Assembly: GCA_009699825.1 (NCBI GenBank)
Contig: WLNM01000045.1
Coordinates: forward strand, 1-8,278
Direction of reading: 5' to 3'
Length of the DNA: 8,278 nucleotides
Origin: Actinomycetota bacterium
GTDB taxonomy: Bacteria > Actinomycetota > Actinomycetes > Nanopelagicales > Nanopelagicaceae
Part shown: positions 1 through 5,978 of the stretch, piece after piece
Position numbering within the stretch: position 1 is the first letter of the stretch
How the letters are laid out: each line of letters opens with the position of its first letter
The notes under the pieces: generated by a model
What the model saw: only the letters and a program-made list of their open reading frames with translations
The model's database searches: none
Told to the model about the DNA's origin: nothing
Position numbers and translations under genes: made by a program

Positions 1-1115
1 ATAGTCGTATCCTCAGTTTCACCAGATCGATGGCTGAGCATGCTGCGGTAATCCGCACGATGTGCCATATCCACTGCATCAAGAGTTTCGGTGAGCGTTC
101 CAATTTGATTGACCTTAACTAAAAGTGCATTTGCTGTGTCTGAATCAATGCCCTTCTTTAGGCGAATTGGGTTGGTAACAAATAAGTCATCTCCAACTAT
201 TTGCACTCGCTTACCTAGCGATGCTGTCATTGAACGCCAACCTGCCCAATCCTCTTCATCGAGTGGATCTTCAATCGAAACCAGTGGATAAGCATCTACA
301 AGTGATGTGTAGTAAGCAATCATTTCTTCTGCAGTTTTATTTGAACCTTCAAAGTTGTACTTGCCCTTTTCGTGGAATTCAGTTGCAGCAACATCCATTG
401 CAAGTGCGATGTCTTTTCCTGGTTTAAATCCGGCAAGAGTGATCGCTTCAATAATTAGATCCAGCGCTGCTCGATTGCTCTCAAGGTTTGGAGCAAAGCC
501 ACCCTCATCGCCAACACTCGTTGCGAGTCCACGCTTTTTTAATACGGATTTAAGCGCATGATAAATCTCTGCGCCCCAACGAAGTGACTCTCGAAAAGTT
601 TCGGCGCCAATTGGAGCAACCATAAACTCCTGAATATCAACATTCGTATCAGCGTGCGCACCACCGTTGAGAATATTCATCATCGGAACTGGAAGAACAT
701 GTGCGTTTGGTCCGCCTAAATAACGAAATAATGAAAGATCAGCACTTTCCGCTTGAGCTTTTGCAACAGCCAAAGAAACGCCAAGAATCGCATTTGCACC
801 GAGTCGAGATTTATTTGCGGTGCCATCGAGTGCAATCATTTCGCTATCTACCAGGCGTTGATCTTGTGCATCTAAACCAATAACTGCTTCTGCAATTTCG
901 CCAACGACAAATGCCACGGCTTTTTCAACACCTTTACCTAAATATCTTTTGCCACCATCGCGAAGTTCTGCTGCTTCAAAGGCACCAGTAGATGCACCAC
1001 TTGGAACTGCTGCACGGGATTGAGTTCCATCTTCTAATTGGATTTCGACTTCAACCGTTGGGTTACCACGAGAGTCAAGAATTTCACGAGCGCCAAGAGC
1101 TTCGATAAGGGCCAC
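1..1115 (-). CDS. eno: Enolase (phosphopyruvate hydratase), 3' end cut by window edge
   Basis: Enolase converts 2-phosphoglycerate to phosphoenolpyruvate in glycolysis, in the cytoplasm, using Mg2+. The reading frame gives 371 codons and runs off position 1, so about the last 55-60 residues of a typical ~430-aa enolase are missing. Hallmarks seen: N-terminal EILDSRGNPTVEVE (11-24); the flexible SGAST loop (39-43); GGAHADTNVDIQEF with H154 and E163; GDEGG with acid/base E204; Mg ligands D241, E282 (SIEDP) and D309 (GDDLF); the signature LLVKVNQIG with catalytic base K334; and the SHRSGETED loop at 361-369. The second conserved lysine (E. coli K393) falls outside the window. The start is a GTG, chosen because it opens directly onto the conserved N-terminus and has a ribosome binding site a few bases upstream. 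It is the last visible gene of the mfd-lipoprotein-mazG-eno run, 47 nt after mazG. In many actinobacteria a divIC-like gene follows. All visible catalytic residues are present. Confidence 0.98.
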   Translation of the reverse strand, partial: MALIEALGAREILDSRGNPTVEVEIQLEDGTQSRAAVPSGASTGAFEAAELRDGGKRYLGKGVEKAVAFVVGEIAEAVIGLDAQDQRLVDSEMIALDGTANKSRLGANAILGVSLAVAKAQAESADLSLFRYLGGPNAHVLPVPMMNILNGGAHADTNVDIQEFMVAPIGAETFRESLRWGAEIYHALKSVLKKRGLATSVGDEGGFAPNLESNRAALDLIIEAITLAGFKPGKDIALAMDVAATEFHEKGKYNFEGSNKTAEEMIAYYTSLVDAYPLVSIEDPLDEEDWAGWRSMTASLGKRVQIVGDDLFVTNPIRLKKGIDSDTANALLVKVNQIGTLTETLDAVDMAHRADYRSMLSHRSGETEDTT

Positions 1116-1120
1116 GTAAT

Positions 1121-1127
1121 CCACCTT
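1121..1127 (-). promoter_or_regulatory. Ribosome binding site of eno
   Basis: On the minus strand AAGGTGG precedes the GTG start at 1115, with 5 nt (ATTAC) between its last G and the start codon. It follows a run of A residues, so the site is likely unstructured. It supports GTG rather than a downstream codon as the eno start. Confidence 0.7.
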
Positions 1128-1162
1128 TTTTTCTTATGAATTCACCTTTGCAGTGCCTAATC

Positions 1163-1807
1163 CTACCGCGCCTCTTGCTGCGCAATCTCCCGCATTAATT
1201 GCTTACTCTGCATGCGCAACGCATCTTCCGGATCTATTCCATTCTTATGTGCCCACGCAATTACAGCAAGCAATGCACTGCCAACTGATTCTTGAGTTGC
1301 AGCAGAGTTTTCGGGATGGATAGGTACATCGAGGTGTACTCCGTATTTTTCTGCGCGATACAACAGTTTGTTAATCAACGACAGGGCAGGTTGAGATATC
1401 GCAACGCCATCTAAGGCAGATGTACGCCCTTTTTCCGCTGCCTTAATTTCTTCCCAGTTAGCGATAACTTCTTGGCTGCCACTTACTTTTGTGTCGCCGA
1501 AAACATGAGGATGTCGGCTAATGAGTTTTTCGGTAATCACTTTTGCAACATCTTCAATTGAAAAAGGATCGGTTGGATGATCCTGGGCAATACGTGAATG
1601 GAAATAGACTTGAAGCAAAATATCGCCAAGTTCTTCACGCATTCCAGCACGATCTGATTCAGCAACAGTGTCTATAAATTCGTAGGACTCTTCAAGTAAA
1701 TACTTGATCAAAGATTCGTGACTCTGTTCGGCATCCCAAGGACAGCCACCAGGTGAACGGAGTTGATCCATCACCTCAACTAATCGTTGCAAGTATGAAG
1801 TACTCAT
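1163..1807 (-). CDS. mazG: MazG family nucleoside triphosphate pyrophosphohydrolase
   Basis: MazG hydrolyses NTPs to NMP and pyrophosphate; characterised homologues clear damaged or non-canonical nucleotides. The 214-aa product carries the Mg-binding signature EExxE (E39, E40, E43) followed by ExxD (E59, D62 in REELGD). Also visible are the N-terminal RSPGGCPWD motif (18-25), SRHPHVFGD (97-105) and NWEEIKAAEK (117-126), all typical of MazG. It is shorter than E. coli MazG (about 263 aa). The C-terminal half (about 140-214) looks like a remnant of the second MazG repeat: SVGSALLAVIAWAHKNGIDPEDALR aligns by eye with the second-domain helix but lacks the acidic metal ligands. I believe other actinobacterial homologues share this. 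The ATG at 1807 is 17 nt after the lipoprotein stop and has no obvious Shine-Dalgarno sequence, so translation may be coupled to the gene upstream. It ends with TAG, 47 nt before eno. Confidence 0.95.
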   Translation of the reverse strand: MSTSYLQRLVEVMDQLRSPGGCPWDAEQSHESLIKYLLEESYEFIDTVAESDRAGMREELGDILLQVYFHSRIAQDHPTDPFSIEDVAKVITEKLISRHPHVFGDTKVSGSQEVIANWEEIKAAEKGRTSALDGVAISQPALSLINKLLYRAEKYGVHLDVPIHPENSAATQESVGSALLAVIAWAHKNGIDPEDALRMQSKQLMREIAQQEAR

Positions 1808-1824
1808 ACCGTTTATGCGACTAA

Positions 1825-2430
1825 TTACTTGTCAGAAGGTGCGACTGCAGATCCCGCAGAATCAACAGGAACGATGTCAGCAGTGACTGCATCCCACACA
1901 CCATAACGCGGATTGATTGTTACCTTATTTTTATTGGCCATATCAACAACGAGTTTCTGTATCGAAGCACCGATTTGTTCCTGTGGCACACCAGAGGCTG
2001 CAAGTCCTTGACTAATTTTGTCTGAAATAATTACACCTTGTAAATAAAGATCAAAGTCTTTTAATGCAATTCCTGCTCCAACAAGAGCGTTTGGTAAACC
2101 TTCTTCTCCACCAATTTGCTCGGTAATGTTTGCTCGGCGTGTATCAATTTCCGCTTTTGAAACAGTAATTTTTAATTCTGCGGCAACTTCGTTGAGCAAT
2201 TCTGTGAGCACATGAAAGCGCATCTGCGAACGATTTAGGTCTTCGCCTACTTGTAATTGCATCTGTGATGCATCAACCGCACCACGTTCAGCCACGATGG
2301 CATCAATACTTGATTGAACAGTTGCTTGTGAAATTTTTACTGAACCAATTGAGGCAGCTGTGCTTACTTGCGAACAACCAGTAAGTAATAGTGCTACTGA
2401 TATTGCCGCAACTGAAATAGATTTTTTCAC
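1825..2430 (-). CDS. Lipoprotein with SurA N-terminal-like region (putative extracytoplasmic chaperone)
   Basis: The product is a probable membrane-anchored lipoprotein of 201 aa. The N-terminus has a signal peptide: lysines at 2-3, a hydrophobic core (about 5-16) and the lipobox LTGC with the lipidated cysteine at residue 19. The mature part is helical and resembles the N-terminal chaperone region of SurA/PrsA-type foldases: a strand IGSVKISQATVQSSIDAI (28-45), a long amphipathic stretch (66-105) and NPRYGVWD near the C-terminus (173-180), a motif seen in actinobacterial SurA-N proteins. No parvulin isomerase domain is present, so any role is chaperone-like, not catalytic; this is inferred from the family. 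The frame is open upstream to an ATG at 2535, but the GTG at 2430 is preferred: it begins the signal peptide directly, AAAGG (2440-2444) lies 9 nt upstream, and it overlaps the mfd stop by one base (TAGTG). mycobacterial LpqU occupies a similar neighbourhood but I do not claim orthology. Confidence 0.85.
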   Translation of the reverse strand: MKKSISVAAISVALLLTGCSQVSTAASIGSVKISQATVQSSIDAIVAERGAVDASQMQLQVGEDLNRSQMRFHVLTELLNEVAAELKITVSKAEIDTRRANITEQIGGEEGLPNALVGAGIALKDFDLYLQGVIISDKISQGLAASGVPQEQIGASIQKLVVDMANKNKVTINPRYGVWDAVTADIVPVDSAGSAVAPSDK

Positions 2431-5400
2431 TATGAACTGCCTTTCGACGTTGGTGCCAATTCGGTAACTACCTGTGTTACCCAAGCCAGAAGAGAAGTAT
2501 CCACTATCGGAGCAGTACTTTCTGACGGATTCCACGCAGAACTCTTGGGCAGACAGACCAATACCGTTGAAGATGCGGATTTATAGAGTGATCCCGGATA
2601 CATGCGAGCCAATGTGATTTGTTTAGATTCAGGCAAATTAATGGGCGAAAGTCGAACAAATTTTCCTTGTGCCACCACTTCACGTAGAGAAATAATCTTT
2701 GCAAATGCACGTAGTGCTGCAACGCCAAGGAGTGTTTCAGCTTCTTGAGGCAGTGCACCGAATCGATCAATCAATTCTTCTTCTATTGCATCAACATCTT
2801 CACGATTGCGAACATCTGCTAAGCGACGATAAAGATCTAAACGTAAACGTTCACCGGGCACATATTCCGCAGCGAGATGCGCATTAATTGGCAATTCAAC
2901 TTTGCACTCATGATTAGGCTCTGTTGTTTCAATAATGCCAGATTTGTATTCGTGAACCGCTTCTCCAACCATTCGCATATACAAATCAAATCCGACATCA
3001 GCAATGTGACCCGATTGTTCTCCACCTAATAAATTTCCAGCTCCACGGATTTCAAGATCTTTCAGTGCAACGCGCATTCCGGCACCTAGTTCGGTGTTAG
3101 CCGCAATTGTTTTTAATCGATCTTGGGCTAATTCACTCAACGGTTGATCTGGCGGAAATAAAAAGTATGCGTAAGCACGTTCTCGTCCACGTCCAACTCG
3201 TCCACGGAGTTGGTGAAGCTGAGATAGCCCAAAGAGATCTGCTCGTTCAACTATCAGTGTGTTGGCGTTGGCAATATCTAATCCACTTTCAACAATTGTT
3301 GTGCAGACTAAAACATCAAAGTCTCGATTCCAAAATGCCAAAATTACATCCTCGAGCGAACCTTCGCTCATCTGCCCATGCGCGATTCGAATGCGTGCCT
3401 CAGGTACAAGTTTTTGTAATTTTTGTGCTGCTTGATCAATGGATTCAACCCGATTATGAATATAAAAAATTTGTCCATCTCGTAATAACTCACGATGTAT
3501 CGCAGCAGTGATTTGCGCATCATCGCGTGCACCCACATACGTCAAAATAGGATGGCGTTCTTCCGGTGGCGTTGTAATCGTGGACATTTCACGAATTCCA
3601 GTAACGGCCATTTCTAATGTACGTGGAATAGGAGTTGCAGACATTGCCAAAACATCAACAGTTGTGCGTAGTTTTTTAAGGGATTCCTTTTGTTCAACGC
3701 CGAAACGTTGTTCTTCATCGACTACGACTAATCCTAAATCCTTAAAGTGCACATCATTAGAGAGTATGCGATGAGTACCCACGACTACATCAAATGTTCC
3801 TGCTTCTACTCCTGCCAAGATTTCTTTACTCTCTTTTGCGGTATTGAATCGAGATAAACCAGCGACCTTTATTGGAAACCCTGAATATCTCTCTTCGAAA
3901 GTCTTTGTATGTTGTTGAACAAGCAAAGTGGTTGGAACTAGTACGGCAACTTGCTTTCCATCTTGTACAGCCTTAAACGCTGCACGAATAGCAATCTCAG
4001 TTTTGCCGTACCCAACATCTCCGCAAATTATTCGATCCATCGGAAATGGACGTTCCATATCAGCTTTAACTTCGTTAATTGTTGAGAGTTGATCCGGAGT
4101 TTCTATATAAGCGAAAGAGTCTTCGAGTTCGCGCTGCCAAGGCGTATCTGGTGAAAATGCAAAACCGGGAGATGAAGTACGTGCGGCATATAATCGAATT
4201 AATTCACCTGCAATTTGGCGCACAGCTTTGCGTGCACGTCCCTTTGCTTTCTGCCATTCTCCACTTCCAATTCGATGAACTGTCGGAGTTTCACCACCTA
4301 CATACTTGCTCACTTGTTCCAGTGAATCTGTTGGGACGAAGATGCGATCGCCAGGTTGCCCGCGTTTAGCAGACGCGTATTCAAGTACTAAATATTCGCG
4401 GGTAACCCCAGCGACAGTTCGTGAAACTAATTCGATGTATCTGCCGATCCCATGTTGTTCGTGAACAACAAAATCTCCAGCCTTTAACTCAAGTGGATCA
4501 ATAGCTGTTTTTCGTTTTGAAGGGAGTTTTTCTGTATTAGTGATGACTCCTTTACTGCCTGATAAATCTCGTTCAGTAATGAAGAGAATTCGTGCGCCCG
4601 GCGCACTGAAACCAAATGCAATTGTCGATGTCACAACGCGCACTGAAATTTCGGCACTTCTAAATAAATTTGAGTACCGCTCGTGCATTCCATGACCATG
4701 TGCTGCGAAAACTAAATTCTGTCCAGCCTCCATAGCGCTTCGAAACTCATCTACAAGCCGTTCTGTATTGCCCCTCAAAGGGTCAATGGCTTGGGCATCC
4801 AAAAACACCGCTTCATCATCTAGATCACTACCAAAAACATTAAAACTTCGATGTTGCAATTTGTTTTTGGTTATTTCTGTCTTTAATTCTTCCCACGTCA
4901 TATAGGTGCCATCTCCGCTGTGAAGTGGAGTTGCGCCACCACTTGCAGCGTTTAGCCATGACGCTAAATAAAACTCTTCGTTCGTGGCAAGAAGATCAGC
5001 TGCTCTAGATTTTATTCTCTCCTCGTCAATAAAAATTACTTCGGTATTTTCTGGCATACGATCTAGGATACTTTCGGTTGAATCAACCAAAAGCGGTATA
5101 AAAGACTCCATGCCTTCTGTTGCAATTCCCTCAGATATTTTTTCTAATATTTCAGAAGCTTGTGGAAATTCAACAATGAGTTCTTTTGCTTTGGCTCTCA
5201 CCTCTAATGTAAGCAATAACTCTCGGCAAGGTAATAATTCGATGAGTTTTTCTACAGGACCTGTCGTGCGCTGACCCGCAACATCGAAATAACTAATGTC
5301 TTCAATCTCATCGCCAAAAAAATCGATTCGAATAGGTTGATTAGCTAGTGGAAGAAATACATCAAGAATTCCACCACGCACTGCAAATTCTCCACGACGT

Positions 5401-5876
5401 TCGACTAAATCTGTGCGTTGATACGCGAGTTCGCCAAGATGATCAATTAGTTCTTTGAGATCACATTGCGTTCCGACCCTTAGTGTGCGCACTGGTTTAG
5501 TTGCAAGAGAATTAATTATTCGATGAATCAGACCACGAACAGGTGTCACGACAATCGGGTTAGGTGATGTATTTTTCTTTAGTTCAATCAGAGTTGCGAT
5601 TCTTTGTGCAACAGTGTCACTGCGCGGACTCAATCGCTCATGTGGCAATGTCTCCCATGCTGGAAATTCAAAAACGTGGCTATGCAATTCGCGAAGATCG
5701 CTAACAAAATCTTCGCTAGACCTACTAGAACTCGTGACGATTAATAGTGGGCGTTCGGCCGCGCGAATTGACGCAAGAAAGGGGTGCACAGATGAAGGTG
5801 CAATAATGCGCTTTTTATTTTCAAGTGCGTCGTATATATGCGCATCGGCGGCTAGCGCATCGCGTACGAGTTTCAT
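2430..5876 (-). CDS. mfd: Transcription-repair coupling factor Mfd
   Basis: Mfd is a cytoplasmic ATP-driven translocase that removes RNA polymerase stalled at DNA lesions and recruits UvrA for nucleotide excision repair. The product is 1148 aa, the usual length for the family. Domains in order: UvrB-like region (about 1-340, with FPAWETLPHERLSP at 71-84 and RRGEFAVRGGILDVF at 160-174); a linker and degenerate domain (about 340-455); RNA polymerase-interacting domain (about 462-530, LKAGDFVVHEQHGIGRY); RecG-like translocase with Walker A GDVGYGKTE (619-627, K625), DEEQRFG (720-726), SATPIPRTL (746-754), VESGLDIANANT (862-873) and QLRGRVGR (889-896); the TRG motif LEIRGAGNLLGGEQSGH (941-957); and a C-terminal UvrA-masking domain (about 990-1148). 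The ATG at 5876 is chosen because AGGAGG lies just upstream. A TTG at 5912 would add 12 unlike residues. The TAG stop shares its G with the next gene's GTG. It heads the minus-strand unit. Confidence 0.98.
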   Translation of the reverse strand: MKLVRDALAADAHIYDALENKKRIIAPSSVHPFLASIRAAERPLLIVTSSSRSSEDFVSDLRELHSHVFEFPAWETLPHERLSPRSDTVAQRIATLIELKKNTSPNPIVVTPVRGLIHRIINSLATKPVRTLRVGTQCDLKELIDHLGELAYQRTDLVERRGEFAVRGGILDVFLPLANQPIRIDFFGDEIEDISYFDVAGQRTTGPVEKLIELLPCRELLLTLEVRAKAKELIVEFPQASEILEKISEGIATEGMESFIPLLVDSTESILDRMPENTEVIFIDEERIKSRAADLLATNEEFYLASWLNAASGGATPLHSGDGTYMTWEELKTEITKNKLQHRSFNVFGSDLDDEAVFLDAQAIDPLRGNTERLVDEFRSAMEAGQNLVFAAHGHGMHERYSNLFRSAEISVRVVTSTIAFGFSAPGARILFITERDLSGSKGVITNTEKLPSKRKTAIDPLELKAGDFVVHEQHGIGRYIELVSRTVAGVTREYLVLEYASAKRGQPGDRIFVPTDSLEQVSKYVGGETPTVHRIGSGEWQKAKGRARKAVRQIAGELIRLYAARTSSPGFAFSPDTPWQRELEDSFAYIETPDQLSTINEVKADMERPFPMDRIICGDVGYGKTEIAIRAAFKAVQDGKQVAVLVPTTLLVQQHTKTFEERYSGFPIKVAGLSRFNTAKESKEILAGVEAGTFDVVVGTHRILSNDVHFKDLGLVVVDEEQRFGVEQKESLKKLRTTVDVLAMSATPIPRTLEMAVTGIREMSTITTPPEERHPILTYVGARDDAQITAAIHRELLRDGQIFYIHNRVESIDQAAQKLQKLVPEARIRIAHGQMSEGSLEDVILAFWNRDFDVLVCTTIVESGLDIANANTLIVERADLFGLSQLHQLRGRVGRGRERAYAYFLFPPDQPLSELAQDRLKTIAANTELGAGMRVALKDLEIRGAGNLLGGEQSGHIADVGFDLYMRMVGEAVHEYKSGIIETTEPNHECKVELPINAHLAAEYVPGERLRLDLYRRLADVRNREDVDAIEEELIDRFGALPQEAETLLGVAALRAFAKIISLREVVAQGKFVRLSPINLPESKQITLARMYPGSLYKSASSTVLVCLPKSSAWNPSESTAPIVDTSLLAWVTQVVTELAPTSKGSS
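2440..2444 (-). promoter_or_regulatory. Ribosome binding site of the lipoprotein gene, inside the mfd 3' end
   Basis: AAAGG on the minus strand sits 9 nt before the GTG at 2430 and lies within the last codons of mfd. With the TAG/GTG overlap it argues that the lipoprotein is translated from the mfd mRNA by coupling or reinitiation. It decides the GTG over the in-frame ATG at 2535. Confidence 0.55.
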
Positions 5877-5880
5877 TGTG

Positions 5881-5886
5881 CCTCCT
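5881..5886 (-). promoter_or_regulatory. Ribosome binding site of mfd
   Basis: A perfect AGGAGG on the minus strand ends 4 nt (CACA) before the ATG at 5876. It is the strongest Shine-Dalgarno sequence in the window and fixes the mfd start at this ATG. The 4-nt spacing is at the short end of normal. Confidence 0.8.
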
Positions 5887-5901
5887 GTCTTGGAAAACGC
5901 C

Positions 5902-5937
5902 TTAGGCCCCAACTCCGTGGAACCGGAGGGGGCTTAA
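5902..5937 (-). other. Long stem-loop in the mfd leader / divergent intergenic region
   Basis: The two arms are 5902-5910 with 5913-5917, and 5924-5937. The inner stem CTCCG/CGGAG closes a 6-nt loop (TGGAAC). After a 2-nt AA bulge (5911-5912), an outer stem of about nine pairs follows (TTAGGCCCC with GGGGCTTAA, one G-T wobble). No T-run follows on either strand, so it is not a standard intrinsic terminator. It lies about 25 nt upstream of the mfd ATG and could act as a leader RNA structure or as a DNA-level cruciform or operator. Its outer arm overlaps the proposed mfd -10 box, so only the inner stem (5913-5928) would certainly be transcribed from that promoter. Function is unknown. Confidence 0.5.
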
Positions 5938-5961
5938 TAGGACAAGTCTAAGGCAGGTGAA
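5934..5961 (-). promoter_or_regulatory. Candidate promoter of mfd
   Basis: On the minus strand a -10-like TATTAA (5939-5934) is preceded, 16 nt upstream, by TTCACC (5961-5956), which matches four of six positions of TTGACA. This would start transcription near 5927, giving a leader of about 50 nt before the mfd ATG. It is the best match I found in the short region and is a guess from consensus only. The -35 element falls inside the 16-bp dyad at 5952-5967. Confidence 0.35.
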
Positions 5962-5967
5962 CCTGCC
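5952..5967. promoter_or_regulatory. 16-bp inverted repeat, possible operator
   Basis: GGCAGGT and ACCTGCC form a perfect 7-bp inverted repeat around a 2-bp centre (GA). It sits midway between the divergent genes, over the proposed mfd -35 box and just before the proposed ppc -10 box, where a dimeric regulator could affect both promoters. As RNA it would instead be a hairpin with a 4-nt TGAA loop on a 6-bp stem. I do not recognise it as a known operator; it does not match the actinobacterial LexA box (CGAAC-N4-GTTCG). Confidence 0.45.
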
Positions 5968-5972
5968 ATGAT
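5967..5972 (+). promoter_or_regulatory. Candidate -10 box for a leaderless ppc transcript
   Basis: CATGAT differs from the common variant TATGAT by one base. It ends 6 nt before the GTG at 5979, exactly where a -10 box would sit if transcription began on the G of the start codon. No convincing -35 box is found at 16-18 nt upstream. The idea rests on the lack of any Shine-Dalgarno sequence before ppc and on leaderless mRNAs being common in actinobacteria. Confidence 0.3.
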
Positions 5973-5978
5973 TAGCCA

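Noticed and set aside
1160..1165. TAGGAT on the minus strand as a -10 box for a separate eno promoter.
   Set aside because: No acceptable -35 sequence lies 16-18 nt upstream (TTGCGC at 1185-1180 is only 14 nt away). An internal eno promoter is plausible but not supported.
2431..2535. ATG at 2535 as the lipoprotein start.
   Set aside because: It would put 35 polar residues before a classic lipoprotein signal peptide and overlap mfd by more than 100 bp; the GTG at 2430 has its own ribosome binding site.
3107..3511. A 134-codon plus-strand open frame opposite mfd.
   Set aside because: It is antisense to conserved Mfd translocase sequence, its composition is unlike a protein, and it has no recognisable motif; it is a shadow frame.
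5877..5912. TTG at 5912 as the mfd start (12 extra residues).
   Set aside because: The ATG at 5876 has a perfect AGGAGG just upstream and the 12 extra residues look like non-coding leader.
5913..5928. The CTCCG-GTTCCA-CGGAG hairpin (minus strand) looked like a tRNA T-arm.
   Set aside because: The loop does not hold a 7-nt TTCRANN in register with a 5-bp stem, and no acceptor, D or anticodon arms are found nearby.
5902..5937. The stem-loop as a rho-independent terminator.
   Set aside because: No T-run follows the stem on either strand, and no gene ends there; both neighbours diverge from this region.
5614..5937. A 107-codon plus-strand open frame antisense to the mfd 5' end.
   Set aside because: It lies opposite the conserved UvrB-like domain and the leader, with no motif and no independent support.
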